Positions 32,720 to 44,658 of a stretch of DNA of 64,000 nt are shown here, one piece after another (position 1 is the stretch's first letter; every line of letters begins with the position of its first letter). A program made the translations under genes and the position numbers. The notes beneath the pieces were generated by a model. That model saw only the letters and a program-made list of their open reading frames with translations, ran no database searches and was not told where the DNA came from. This DNA comes from Penium margaritaceum (lineage: Eukaryota; Streptophyta; Zygnematophyceae; Desmidiales; Peniaceae), in NCBI GenBank assembly GCA_023375785.1, contig SZWC01000523.1, forward strand, positions 10,423 through 74,422, given 5' to 3'.

Positions 32720-33543
32720 AATCTGCTGCCTCCTTGGGTCAAAGAGCTAGTACGCCTTGCTTCCGCTCTCATGTCCAAGGAAAATACACCGGCGGATACG
32801 CGGGTCCAACTTGCTCTGCCCCTCACGGGCCTACACCACTGCATGTGCAACACAACCAAATGTGCGAAGGTGACCTACCGCCGGCTTCCTCCAACTCCAC
32901 ACCTCTTGTGGTGTCTTCCACGCCTTGCTCTCCTTGTCCTTCAACGGCTTGGTCGGTGTAAGATTCATGATGTACGCCGATGTCCGTTCCGCCTCTGCCC
33001 AATACCGTTGTGCAAAGCCGGCGTCACTCAAAATCGATCCCACCATGTTAAGGATTGTGCGATTTTCTCTCTCTCTGTGACACCATTCTACTACGGGGAG
33101 TGTGGGGTTGTTTTCTGCCACTCAATCCCCTTGCTCTTCATCCACCCAAGGCAGCCCGCATATTCACCACCGTTGTCACTCCGGAACGCCTTCACCTTCA
33201 ACTCTGTCTGCCGCTCAATATCTGCCACAAACTCCTGCATGCACGCAAGGACCTCACTCTTCCTCTTCATGGGGTAGAGGTAGAGTTTGCGGCTGTGGTC
33301 ATCGATGAAGGTGAGAGATCCATCGGTGGAGCTCTCAAGTGGTCCATACACATCTGTGTGTACGACTGCCAATTTCGCCAACGCACGCATCCCCTTTGAC
33401 ATGAACAGCTGCCGTGTTGCTTTGCCAACAATGCAGGGCTCGCATACGGTTTCCTTGGTTTCATCAAGGCCCCTGATTTGGAGACCCCGCACCACCTCTA
33501 TCTTCACCATCTCCTTCACCGTCGATGGAGAAATATGGCAAAG
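32720..33543 (-). pseudogene. Element C integrase
   Basis: CEPCIVGKATR gives the CX2C half of the zinc site. HTDVYGPLESS keeps the first Asp and FRSDNGGEYAGC keeps the second, unlike elements B, D and E. A frameshift near 33095-33120 disrupts the segment with the catalytic Glu (PVVEWCHRERENRTI in place of PQxNGVAERxNRTI). AYIMNLTPTKPLKDK and HLRTFGCVAHAVV follow in the next frame. A stop at about 33541 separates it from gag-protease. Confidence 0.85.
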
Positions 33544-34820
33544 TCAGTGGTGCCACAGGTCCAGGTCTCCTTCATCCTTTGTTGCAAGATTGGTGGCGTT
33601 GGACCCCGCCCGACTGCTGAGGATCTTAGCACATAGCAGGTACAAGTCGTCCTCCCTCTTGGCATGCGCAATCACCTCGCCTTTGCCCTCCTTGTAGATG
33701 AAGGCCTCCTTCTTTGTGAAGAGCACCTCAAGTCCCTTGTTAGTGAGGCGGCTGACGGAGAGTAGGTTTGCCCAAAAGTTGGACATGTGGAGCACTTCGT
33801 GGATTGTGCTTGTGACAGATTTTCCATCAACCATTGACTCCATGCGAATATACCCTTCGCTGGAAGCCACCTCTGTTTTTCCATTGGCCACCGTCATGCG
33901 TCTCTCCGAGGCACCGTAGATGATGAATGCCACACTGTTGCATTGCGTGTGGCGGCCTGATCCAGAGTCAAGGACCACAACACCCGGATCCTTCAAGTCG
34001 GTGGAGTTGTATGCCATGAGGGCATGTTCGTCCTTCTTCCCACCCCGCTGCAACCGGTCTGGTTTCTTCCGGGGACAGTTACGCACGTAGTGGTCCTCCT
34101 CGCTGCAGTTGAAGTACTCCCCCTTCTTATCACCCTTCCTGGTGCCCTGCTTGGCACCCTTCCACTTGTGGCCTCGGCCTCCACTGTGAGGATGAACTGT
34201 GTAAGTAGCACTTGATGCCGCTGCACTCTCTTGACCGCCATGCCGCATCCACTCGTTGCGGACGTACTTAGCAACCTTTGGGTACTTCAGCTCATCGGAA
34301 GGCCAGCCACCAAGGACTGTGATCTTAGGACTTCAACTGTCCGGCAAGGCCAAGAGGAGGATCATAGCTTGCAACTGATCGTTGACCTCCCAACCAGTGG
34401 TCACGCACTCCGATGCGAGTGACTCAATCTGGTGCATGATCCCCATGACATTGTCGCCTTCATTGGATCGGAGGGTAACGAGCCGTTTGAAGATGAAGAG
34501 CTGATTTGCGAGGTTACTTGACTGGTAGATGGAGCAGAGTTTTGACCATGCTTTTGCGGCCAAGGTGCATCCTTGTTTTGCCCAAGTTGTGGCGGGCATA
34601 ACGCGGACACAAGGAGCGCCAACGCCTTTTAGTTGCGCTTCTTTTATGCATCCTTCACCTCAGCCGTTGCAGTATCTGGTGGAGCAGTCTCATCACCCTT
34701 CACGAGCTCAAGCAGTCCATTGTCGTCCAGGAAGACCTCAAACTACCACCTCCAAAAGGCAAAGCCTGTCCCATCAAACTTGAGGACAGTGTGGCTGCTC
34801 TCTTGCTCTTTGGCGGCCAT
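33544..34820 (-). pseudogene. Element C gag-protease, broken by stops
   Basis: The ATG at 34820 gives MAAKEQESSHTVLKFDG and an FWRW motif like element B's LWRW, followed at once by a stop. Later frames show LFIFKRLVTLR, QIESLAS and LPDS, matching B's gag. The nucleocapsid knuckle is damaged: YFNCSEEDHYVRNC lacks the first Cys. The protease has VLDSGSGRHTQC (Asp-Ser-Gly intact). GAG-preintegrase remnants end in DLDLWHH before a stop. At least three stops and a frameshift occur. Confidence 0.85.
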
Positions 34821-34875
34821 GTCTTGATCCAGGAAGCGTGAACACAAGCTGTCTTGGGACCTTTTAAAGGCATGT

Positions 34876-34886
34876 GCCCATAACCC
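34876..34886 (-). other. Element C primer-binding site for half tRNA-iMet
   Basis: The plus strand reads GCCCATAACCC, matching the initiator tRNA-Met anticodon arm. In element sense GGGTTATGGGC lies 2 bases from the 5' LTR inner end. The match is shorter than in element B (11 versus about 16 bases), consistent with decay. Confidence 0.75.
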
Positions 34887-34888
34887 TT

Positions 34889-35634
34889 TGCTGGCCTGAG
34901 GGTAACTGTGCACCCTGGAGGGTCCCTAGCACTGGCTGGTTCACACCACCAACTATTTTTGGAGAGACTGAGACTGTGGAGGCAACTACTTCCAAGGATG
35001 GCAGAAAACTGGTCAGAGACTGTGGAAATAGTTTTGGCCTCAATTGACTGGGAATGGAATCTTGATCAAGGCTCACAAGTAGTGGAAGCTTTCCAGAACA
35101 CAAATGGACTCTTGATAAAGGCTCACAAATAGCCACTGATCTAAGGTTTCCAGAACACCAAAGCATGCCAGAGTGGAAGCTTCCTAGCAGATTCCATGAC
35201 TTCTAGAGTGTCCCTTGGTAGGCAGTGTTTTTTCCCACCTAGGAAGGCATCCCTTCCCTCCTCTAGAAGCTTCTGCCCCTTCCTAGATTCCTCTGTTTGA
35301 TTCTAGTAGGTGGGAAGGTATCCAAAAGACCAGGACCCCTCTAGATGCCTTGTACACCAAGCTACCTCTTCTAGAAGGTGTGCCACCTTCCTAGACCCTC
35401 ACCTAGCCTTCTAGAAACTCAAATCAAGTGCAGCAGACTCTAGAAGTTGAGCTAGCTTTCTGGCACCTATTTTCCACCTCCCTTGAGGCAGGGCAGAAAT
35501 TCATCTTGTAGGACTTGAACCTCGGCCTCTGCCTCTAGAGGTTGACACCATTAACCACTAAGCCACTTGGGATTGACTTTTTGGTGTTCCTTTTTGGAGT
35601 CAGTCCTGCCATGGTGAGGAGCACAGCTCCAACA
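34889..35634 (-). mobile_element. Element C 5' LTR
   Basis: 746 bp. Longer than the 3' LTR because of a local duplication around 35085-35155 (two GGCTCACAA(A/G)TAG segments). The inner end reads CCAGCA in element sense rather than CCAACA. Confidence 0.93.
35511..35565 (-). promoter_or_regulatory. tRNA-like internal Pol III promoter in LTR (copy 2)
   Basis: In element sense the same box A (TGGCTTAGTGGTTAATGG, from 35565) and a perfect box B GGTTCAAGTCC (35521-35511) occur, starts 44 bases apart. The box B here fits the GGTTCRANTCC consensus exactly and the surrounding sequence resembles a tRNA-derived SINE head. Present in both LTRs, so it was part of the LTR before this insertion. Confidence 0.65.
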
Positions 35635-35639
35635 AGATG

Positions 35640-37060
35640 CTCCACTCACCCAGGATCCTGGTCCTCCTCAACCCAAAAGGGGATCTCCTCTTGTCCCGTG
35701 GACCACTATGATCTACTGTTTTTCCCTCCATATGAGTAAAACTTTCAATCATGGTTGTCTTCCACTGATGTGTAATGTACTTTGAAGGATGATCTCCTTT
35801 ACACATTGCAGAGTAGCAAAAAATGTTATAGAAACAAATTTGGATGGTTGATCACTTGTATACACCAGTCCTTGATACAAATACATGAATCATGGGGTTT
35901 CAACTCATCAGGAAAAAAATTGTCTCTCCATATTCAGGAAACAGCCATCCCCTTTATTAAGATTGTGTGCTTGTCAAATTTACTCTTCCTATTTTTGGTA
36001 GGCTTCTTCTACATCTTCGTCACAGTCGATCTAGTCTTCGTCAGATTTCTGCTGTTTGTCCGATGCACTTGATTTGCTTTCAAGAAAACATCAGTCGACT
36101 TATAAATGATTTATTCTTTGTGATATTTCTCATTAATGTTCTACATCATTCTCTTAGTGACTGACCAGGGGATATTTCTTATTTCCTTTGGTTTTTTGCA
36201 GAGAAGTTATAGGAAGCAGCTTGCAATCTACCACTTGATGATATATTTGAGGTGTCTAAAATTTTGAGTGGCCAAATGGCCCTTCACTTCAGTTTTGATT
36301 TTCTTGTGCACTATCTCACTAACCTGTATTTTGACCTCTCGGTTGGTGTATATTCTTGTGTAGATGACTCACTGAGAAGAACTGACGAAGGCGGCGGAGA
36401 AGCTGAGACGACTTCTGCTTATGCTGATGTATCACCGCGCTGCAGGCGGATGCCATGAATTGCATCTTTGTACTTCGTAAAATGGACATAAAATCAGGAA
36501 AACAGGGTGCCTTGCGATGCCATGACCTCCGGATTTGCAGGTTCAGAATTGACGGGGATCTTGGAGTAACTGGAAGTGGCACTGCTCTTCATGGTGAGGA
36601 GGGCAGCAACTGGGGGTTGAGGAACAGTATCAAGCCAATGCAGGAGATTCTACACAAGGCACCAGGAGCTGGTGACCATCTCCGGAGGTCATTAAAATCC
36701 TCAAGAAGGTGACTGATTGGAACCTAACCCAAGGCCTGACAGGGGTGGATGAGGGTGCTTCAGACCCCAAGGGGATCAAGGTTGGTGCCAACGGATGAAT
36801 CGGAGATACATGCTTGATGTCTGTCTGGTCAGTTTCTTGTTTGAAAAAGAAGAGGTTCCTAGCTGTATGGCCTGAGTCAACAAATCAATCAAAGAGGGAA
36901 GCATCATACTACAAAATGTAGGGTTGAGAGATCATGGCCCTGTGCCTAGAGGCAAAAAAGTAACTCCAAGGAGGAAAACTACCCCACCTCAAGCCGGGAA
37001 GGAAGAAAATTAAAATCCTTCTTCTTGAATCTGGCACTGACCGCACCACGGAGGGACCTT
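35640..37060. other. No supported gene
   Basis: AT-rich sequence to about 36300, then mixed composition with short open frames (36252-36458, 36455-36712). Reading across stops gives a vaguely protein-like segment around 36590-36820, but no family was recognised. Confidence 0.3.
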
Positions 37061-37080
37061 AAGACACTCAAGACTGACTT

Positions 37081-38504
37081 CTGCTGCTACTACTGCTAAT
37101 TCTGCTGCTGCTGCTGCTATTTCTGTTGCTACTGTTGCTGCTGCTGCTGGTTCTGCTGCTGAGTAACTATCTGGACTATAGTAGTGAGGGCTGGACCGGG
37201 CTGGCCAGAAAGAAGCAGCTGTGCTGGTTTAGATATCTACATGGTCTATAAGGTTATCAGTAGTAAGTGTAGATCATCAATACATTGCTAGGGTGATGGG
37301 GTGGTGATGGGGTCAGCGAGCTTAGAGTTGGTGAGCTGTACAATGCCGGAAGAGGTTGACTATGTCGCGCTGGTAGTGCCCAAACCAGCCATGGTGGCAA
37401 ACAGTATCCAATCCTGCTACCACTGGAACTACTAATTCTCTTGCTATTGCTGATTCTGTGGTTGTTTCTGCCAGTTTTTTTGCTGCGGTTGCGGCTTAAA
37501 TTAGTGCTTTTACTTTTGGTGCTGTTGTTGTTCCTTATGCTACTACTACTATTGCTGCTGCTGTGGCTGCCGCAACAGCTACAACCGCTACTGCTGCTAC
37601 GGCTCTCGCTACTGCTATTACGGCTGCAGCTGTCGGTGTTGCCACCGCTGCCGCCATTGTTGTTATTGCAGCTGCCGCTTCTGCCGCTCATGTTGGTGCA
37701 GCTGAAACTGCAGATAGTATTGCCTCTTCCGCATTCACTGCATCTTCTGTCATTGCAGATGCCCCTATCAGTGCCACCACTACTGTTGCAACAGCTGCGG
37801 CTGTTGCTGCTGCTGCTACTGTAACTATTGCTGCCACCACTTCTGCTACTGCGGTTGGTGCTGCCACATCCACTAATGTGGCTGCTGCAGTTGCAGCTGC
37901 CACACTTGCTGCTGCTGCTGCCATAACCACTGAAGCTGCTGCTTCTGCTTCTATTGCGAGCCAAGGCACAGTTGCGGTGGTTGTGGCTGTGGTCACTGTG
38001 AGCCATGCTGCATGTGGCCGCATCGGGTGTAACACATCGGAGGGGGAAATGGGGGGGGGGGTAAGGTTCAGCCCTGGTGTGTGGTGTGTTTCTTTTTTTC
38101 TGGGTTACTTGGTGGGTTGAACTGTGACAGTATCAGCAGCTAGAACAGTGATGGCTTCTGCTGCTGTTCCTACAACTACTGCGGCTACCACGATTGATGC
38201 TGATGTGTCTGCTGCTACAGCCGTTGCTATGGCTACAATTGTTGCTGTGCCTTCTACTGCAGCTACCCCTCCTAGTGGTAGTGCAGCCATTGCCGCAGCT
38301 GTTTCTCTGGCTACTGCGACGGCTTCTAATGTGGCTGTGGCTGCAATTGTGGCTGCAGCCAGAGCTACAACTATTTCTACGGCTACTGCTGGAGCTGCTG
38401 ATGCAGCAACTGTGGTCACTGCTGGCACTGCCGCCATGTCATGGTTGTCACTGCTATTTCTTCCTCCGGTACTGCTGTTGCTACTGCTGCTGCTGCTGCT
38501 GCTT

Positions 38505-38540
<36 letters not shown>

Positions 38541-38610
38541 CTTCTGCTGCTGGTGCTGTTGCTGATAATGATGCTGCTTTTTTTGCTACAGGAGGGACTA
38601 CAGAATGGAA
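37081..38610. repeat. Degenerate GCT/GCN repeat field
   Basis: Imperfect CTG/GCT/GCA repeats run from 37081-37160 and from about 37430 to 38600, split by a unique segment with a G-run near 38050. Long frames in all registers are open only because of the triplet repeat: poly-Ala (37563-38120, 38124-38621), poly-Leu and Ser/Asn-rich on the minus strand. A coding origin cannot be excluded, but no start, domain or flanking unique coding sequence supports one. Confidence 0.75.
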
Positions 38611-39190
38611 AACTTCCATGATTCAGGTGGTGTTTTCATCAATTCTAGCACTGACATCAGCACATGAGGCATTGTCCTGCACCACGTTGGCTGCAAGATC
38701 ACCAACGCTACGATGGCTGCAGGGCCAATGCTACAAAGAAACTCTTGGAAGCATTTCTCACACGTCATGAGCTATTTGGTAATGCTGCAAGGCAGGAATT
38801 ACTCCATTAGAAGAAAACCAACAGAGTTGCATGTGGGGTCTGGCAAAGTTTCCTAGAATATGTACACCATTGATGCTGCTCATTCTGCCGCTTCTGTTTT
38901 GCTCTGGGTCTGATAAAAAGCTAGAAATGATGCTACTATACTCTGGGTAAGAATTGTTTTCTGTAAATTGCCCCTCCACATGCCTGGGTGTGACTCCTAG
39001 AGGCGTAAACGACCCGTCAAAGAAAGATACTTGATTTTTTTTTTCTAGCTGCTTTTAGTGTGCTCCACATGTTTTCTATTTGATTACTTCTGAATTTTTT
39101 TGATTTTCTAAGTCTTGCATAGCTTGAATCGCCAGAATTCATTGACTATCAAGGAAGCTATGGACACTCAGAGTTAGGGTTTGTGCTGTA
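38611..39190. other. No supported gene
   Basis: Unique sequence between the GCT field and the first D-type LTR fragment; only short frames. Confidence 0.3.
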
Positions 39191-39199
39191 GCTTGCAGA

Positions 39200-39563
39200 C
39201 TAAGCTGAAATTGACAGCGTCCTGTGGACATTTCCACCGGACGTGAGTAACAAGACTCATTTGGGGAAAAGATCCACCAAATGACTGTGGATTTATCCGG
39301 CGGATCTTTTCTCTGTATACAGTAGTACAGGTTGTTACTTGGGGACCTGGCTATATTCCTGTCTTGGTGTCCGTGACTCATTTGTACAGCTGCATAATCA
39401 GGGATATGGTCAACATTCTGACTGCAGTTCTGTGGACAGGTTCTGAACCTCGTCATACCCGAACTCCAAAATCGATCAACTTATGAATGGAAGCCCTAAA
39501 AGCATAGGGGGCACCGCTATGACATGTAAGGACAACTGCACTTCCAGAAGGGTGTCTTTATAA
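39200..39563 (+). mobile_element. D-type LTR fragment
   Basis: This stretch aligns with 46320-46665 and with the middle of the element D and E LTRs (GACGTGAGTAACAA, GGCGGAT.TTTTCTC, CAGTAGT.CAGGTTGTTA, AAAATCGATCAAC). It is cut off by the start of element E's 5' LTR at 39564, so it is either an older LTR into which E inserted or a rearranged duplicate. Confidence 0.6.
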
Positions 39564-40867
39564 TGTTGAAAATTTTCCCCTCCGCATGCCCAATTGCAGC
39601 GCCGGGAGGCGCCGATGAGCAGCCAGAGAGAGGAAAATCCTCGCAGTTGGATCTAGTGGCTCGAGGATTGCTTGGATCCTGAAATGGAGGATTGCCCCTA
39701 AATGTGACAACCGATGAATCCGGCGGAAGTTGTTTCACCGGAATCGGACAAGAAAGGAAGGAGAAATGAGCTTCCAAAGTTAGGATGTCCGCGACGGCTC
39801 TAGGAGCCGGGCACGACTCGGCTTCCGGTGAAAAATCGACCGGACCGAGTAGTAGATATCCATCTCGGGATTTTGGCCCGGAACACTGCCAAGGAATCCG
39901 GTGCATAACATCCACCAGATCCATTAGTGCAGTTAGTTACTGAGGGACTTGGCCAAAATCCTGGTTCGGAGTCTGAAACTCAGTAGTACATTTTGTTACT
40001 CAGGGACAGTCAAAATTCTGAGTGCAGGTCCGTGGACTGGTTTCAAACCCTGTCGCACCCCATCATCAAAATCAACCCAAAAGTGACAGAGGTGCATAAA
40101 AAAAGTACAGGGGACCCCTCCATCACGTGTAAAGGGATCTGCTCCTTGGGAAGGGCGCTTTGCATGTGAAGGAAGGCGCCACGGCTTGTGCGCACCATGG
40201 AGGTGTTAGGCACTTCTGTGGTGGGTGAGACCTGCACTTCGGCATGCATAACTTGGGCTACGCTTGGCCGAATCACACACGGTTTAGTGTGTTGGAGAGC
40301 TCATGACTATCCCTATGAATGTTTGATCACTTCCACTCACAAAAACTAATGGAAAATTGTGTTAATCCCTTTGAAAACCGACTACTCACATAGCGTGAGG
40401 CGACCAGAAAGCTCAAGCTCAGTCTCAGATTCACCCAAAACGAAAGACGTGAACCACTAGAGAAGGTCAAATCCACGGTCAGGAATGCACCGTGCGGATT
40501 CTCCCAAAAGATAGGTCCTTGATGTGCGAAGGTAGCTCAGCAAGTGCAGCTAACTGAGCAGTTGGATCGGTGCGCCCCACTTCAGCAGACATAGTGGGAG
40601 CTGTAGTTCATCGGATCACATGTGGTTTGGAGCATTTGAAAGTTAAAGAGTAGCACTATAACTCATCATATCATTTCCATGCTTAAAAAAAGGGGCAAAA
40701 AAGGCCATTTTATCGTCACAAATGTGATTGTCTTACAACTATGTCTGAAGTCTGCTCAAATAGCATGTGCTGACCAGAAAGTGCACCCTTGATCTCAGAT
40801 TTTACACAAAACAAAGCCATGAACCCAAGGACCTGTCAGGCCATTCTGTAACTCCACATTTCTGACA
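39564..40867 (+). mobile_element. Element E 5' LTR with internal duplication
   Basis: 1304 bp, about 390 bp longer than D's LTR. The extra length comes from a diverged tandem duplication: about 40165-40510 and 40515-40867 both run from a GTGCGAAGG or GTGAAGG motif through CATAGCGTG/AATAGCATG, GACCAGAAAG, TCTCAGATT and CAAAACRAA.RC. The conserved 25-bp block is at 40388-40412, with a decayed second copy near 40760-40784. Confidence 0.85.
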
Positions 40868-40869
40868 AA

Positions 40870-40883
40870 GGGTCATGGGCCCA
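40870..40883 (+). other. Element E primer-binding site for half tRNA-iMet
   Basis: GGGTCATGGGCCCA differs from the anticodon-arm complement GGGTTATGGGCCCA by one base and lies 2 bases after the LTR end CTGACA. Confidence 0.75.
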
Positions 40884-40990
40884 GTTCCTGACTGGTCCTC
40901 ACATTGTTCAATGATTTTGCGGCAGAAGAAATTATTGCAGTGGTTAACATCACTGTCAATCTCCGAGGAACCGGAGTGGGAGACTGCACG

Positions 40991-41790
40991 ATGGCACAAA
41001 AGATGGAGATGCAGCCATTCATATTTATGCAGGTGACCCTGGGTCTGGACTATGGAGGGGGAAATTTTAGATCCACCTTGTGCATAAGGGGCTGCTGGAG
41101 CTCGTGAAGGGAATGGAAGCTCAAAATGAGGCGAAGGGGATGGAAGGAGAGATAGTCCTTTTGAAAGAAGTATATGGAGTTGCTCCTGCTCCTGATTTTT
41201 GGTACAACTGAGTTTTATTGGGGCTACTTCCAGGGCTTCACGTCAGCAGCCAAAGCTTGGTGAAAACTATATTTCATCCATCAATCCAAGTCGCTCATGA
41301 AAAGAATTGTTTCATTGAAGCGACTCCTTATGATGCAAATCAAGAAGGGAGATAATTCCATCACCGCAATGCTGTAGATCAAGTCACTTGCCTCACAATT
41401 CAATAATTTAGGGGTGGAATATTCACATGTAGCTAGAGGAAATGATCCTTCTCATGGCCCTACCTAAGAGTTGGGACCCTCTCATCACCGTCTTGGGAGG
41501 ATGGAAAGAGGTAACGTCCACCTATGGTGCGGTCATAGACTACATCCGCAATGAGCTGCAATGACGGAGATACAGGGAGACCTCATCTTCCTCATTGGCC
41601 CTCACCACCAAAACATGTGGTAAAAGAATTGGGGGCTCGGGAGGCAGCACAAATGGTGGTAGCAAGAAGGGTGCCAAGGAGGGTGCATGCCGAAACTGCG
41701 GCATGGAGGACCACAGGCCCCATGAGTGCACCAAGGAGGCAAAGGCTAGCAAGAAAGATGCCAAAGTCAAGAAAGTGTCTTATTGAAGAT
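40991..41790 (+). pseudogene. Element E gag
   Basis: ATG 40991 starts MAQKMEMQPFIF, parallel to element D's MAQKEM. Scattered matches to B's gag follow in several frames (KRLLMMQIKKGDN, SLASQFNN). The nucleocapsid knuckle CRNCGMEDHRPHEC is intact at about 41695-41736 and is followed by the KASKKDAKVKK basic tail. At least ten stops. Confidence 0.8.
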
Positions 41791-43387
41791 ACTTTTTAAT
41801 GAAACTGTGAAGCACTACATCAAGAAGGATAGATATGATGCCTTGACTCCAGAGAGAAGGAGCACACCTAGGTCGAGAACGTCGGATTCATTAACTACAC
41901 CAAGTCCTCCATCTCCATGGTGGATGCAAAAGACAAGATTCAACCAGCGGCTTGCCAAGGATATGTGGACGTGGAGATGGTGGCTGGCGGAAAGCGGTTG
42001 TGACGCGTCATCAAGGACTTGTAGCACGTACCTGGCCTGGCTAAGTTTCAGCCGCCTGATGGACAAGTGGTACGAGGTTCACATTAGGAGAAAGGGGGTG
42101 TGTGTGCGGAAGGAAGGTAGCAATGAGGACGTTATGGAGACAAAGCGTGAGGGAAGTCTCTACATTGTGGAAACTAAGGCGATCTCCATAGCAACGAACT
42201 CAGTAGAGTCCTGAGCGCGTGCCATCAACCTGGACAAAGGGCTGATTTGGAGTACTGACACCAAGGAATGAGACATTGTTCATCCGCACTTATGAAGGAC
42301 ATGGCAAAGTACAAACTAGTATGAATCAGCAGTGACAGTGTAGCAGAAGCATCGGCGGATATAGCAACACACAAGAAGTGCGAGCCTTGTATTTTGGACA
42401 AGGCATGGTGCAAACCATTCAACCAGAGTTTGAATTGCACCTCAGGATTGCTGAAGGTCACGTACAACGTGTGCAGACCATTCAAAATGGCTTCAAAGAG
42501 CGGCGTATGGTACTTTGTCACCTTCATTGACGGACTACAGCCAAAACTCAACGTGCAATTCATTTATCGGAAAAAACGAGGTCCTGAAGGAGTACGTCAA
42601 CATGGTGGAGAGTCATACTGGCCAGAAAGTCACAGTGCTACACAGTAAAAATGGTGGAGAGTACATGGGTTGGAGTGGGTGGCTGAAGCAACAGGGAAAC
42701 AATGCCAAATTTACCACAGTCTAATAGCATGGAGGAACGAGTGAACCAGACGTTGCTGAACATGGTTCCGACAATGTTGGTGGGTGCGGAATTGTAATGA
42801 AACTTCTGGGTGAGTGTTGTACACCATCAATGTCACCCCTAAATCTGTGCTCAAGGCGGAAGAGTGGCTACAAGATCCCTGGGAGGTTTGGAGTGGGCAT
42901 AAGCCAAGAGTGGGATGCCTGAAAATGTTTGTGTGTAAGGTGCACGCAATAGTGCATGCAGCACAACAACGCGACAACAAGCTGGAGCCGAGGGCAAAAC
43001 CATACCTCTTCCTTGGCTATGAAAGTGCATACAAGGCATATCAGCTCCATGATATGCACAAAAGGAGATAATTTAAATGATTTGAGGTTTTACGAGCAGC
43101 AGAGTTGCATCAATAGCGACGACGTGGGCATGGTGGAATCTCCTCAGACGTGGGGGCGGTGTCTGCTCCTTGACTATGATAAGGAGCCGTTAGATGCTGA
43201 AGTTGAGAACATGGTGTTGAAGCACAGTGGTAGAGAAGAGGCAGCAGATAATTTGGAGGATTCCAACAATGACGAAGTGCCCACCTCGGACTCGGACCCG
43301 AACCAACCTCCGCATGGAGCAGGAGCACCAGAAACAGCAACTAGCACAGGTCGCCTACGGCGACTCCTCACGTCTCGTCCACCCTAA
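41791..43387 (+). pseudogene. Element E protease-integrase
   Basis: Protease is unreadable apart from flanking matches (LYIVETKAI). Integrase shows KKCEPCILDKAWCKPF, then YNVCRPFKMASKS where the first catalytic Asp is Asn, and HSKNGGEYMGWSGW where the second is Lys. LYTINVTPKSVL, VFVCKVHAIVHA and YLFLGYESAYKAY give the C-terminal part. MVESPQTWGRCLLLDYDKEP is the linker also seen in D and B. The match ends near 43387. Confidence 0.82.
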
Positions 43388-44658
43388 GATCTGTGGACTA
43401 GTCCCTAGGATATGACCACTATATCTACGCTGTCCCTTGATGTACATGTTTTCCTCTTTCATATCAATCAAGTTCATCGATTCTACTGTTCTGCCTGCCT
43501 ATGGGCTGTGGTGCTGCCCTTCTTTCTTTCCTTTGCCGCTGCCCGCCGTAAGGCTGTGGCACCACCAAACTCTCCCAGTTGCCTTTGCCGTTGCCCGCCG
43601 CAAGGCTGTGGCACCCCAGCTCGCCTCTCCTCCTTCCGTCGTCACGCCTCCTGCATCGCTGCTGCCCGCTACTTGTAGCTGTGGCACCTATTTGCTCAAT
43701 CACGTGCCTCTGTTGCTTCATCATCCATTGATGCCCGCTCCTGGTTGCTATGGCTAGCCCCACTGGCAGCCCGCACCTGGAACTGTGGCAACCATCATCA
43801 GAAGGATCGGCTCGTGCCCCTCGGCACCGCCCCCACTTGTACATCCTGCTCCGTCGCCTCCGCTCCGTCGCTCCTTCCTCAATGCATCAGCAATCTTCCT
43901 GTTACCTACGATCTCCTTGCAGAATTGTACTCAGTCTATGACGTCAGCAAGCCGACAGCCTTCTGCAGCTTTGCCGATGCTTCCGCCGCTTCCTCATCTG
44001 CCCGGATTGTCGTTGCATTTTTCTGACAGGTATGGTAGCCAATTTAAGGCACGGATTGTAGAAAAGGGGTACCCTGCTGATTACTAAGTTCAGTAGGAAT
44101 GTTTTCAAGCCAAATTGATTCCAAACACCAAAACAATTGTATCTTTTTCTTGAATTTCAAAAAATATTAATGAATGAGAAAATCTTTTTCAAACGGGGGT
44201 CTGGACCAAGGATTTCATCACATATTTTGTTTACCCTTTTAACTTGCACAAGGTACACGGGCATGTCACAAACAATTTCACAGGTGTAATCCTATGTAGA
44301 AAAGACATTTCATTTGCTGAAACAGCATCTGAACATCACTGACATGGATGACCAAACCGTTGGATCACCCGTGCCTGTCAGGTTTGGCCTAACCAAGGCA
44401 AGGGTCTTTCGCGTCAGTCGGACGTGAACAACCTGACCGCACTGGAAGATTGGGCATGAATTTCGAAAGTTCAAAAGTGGAGTAGCAGAAGTAGAGTGCT
44501 GCAGGTGGAGGTGAGCACAACCGATCGCCGAATTTAAGGATCGGGTTCTGGGTTTTGACAAAATTCAAAGAATCACCAAAATAGCTTTACTGATTGTTTC
44601 CAATGAATCTAACAATCAGTAAATTACTAAAACATAAAAAGTGAACCTAATATTTACT
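43388..44658. repeat. Foreign 1.27-kb segment inside element E
   Basis: Copia homology stops at about 43387 and resumes at 44659 (GYVQRKGKHYKET of RT), so roughly 100 residues were replaced. The first half (43490-43800) is C/T-rich with recurring GCTGTGGCACC and GCTGCCCGC words; the second half (44100-44650) is AT-rich. No coding domain, terminal repeat or target duplication is recognised. Confidence 0.55.

Larger units (their letters stand above)
29339..35634 (-). mobile_element. Element C: Ty1/Copia retrotransposon with both LTRs
   Basis: A 6296-bp element with TGTTGG...CCAACA outer ends and a perfect 5-bp AGATG target duplication (29334-29338, 35635-35639). Minus-strand order is 5' LTR, half-tRNA PBS, gag, protease, integrase, RT, RNase H, PPT, 3' LTR. 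The RNase H end is interrupted by a 605-bp insertion (30224-30828). Internal frames carry at least six stops or shifts. LTRs have diverged by substitutions and a short internal duplication, so it is older than B. Confidence 0.96.

Noticed and set aside
37257-38621. Long poly-Ala, poly-Leu and Ser/Asn-rich open frames on both strands
   Set aside because: All registers are open because of the GCT/CTG triplet repeat; no unique coding sequence or domain supports any of them.
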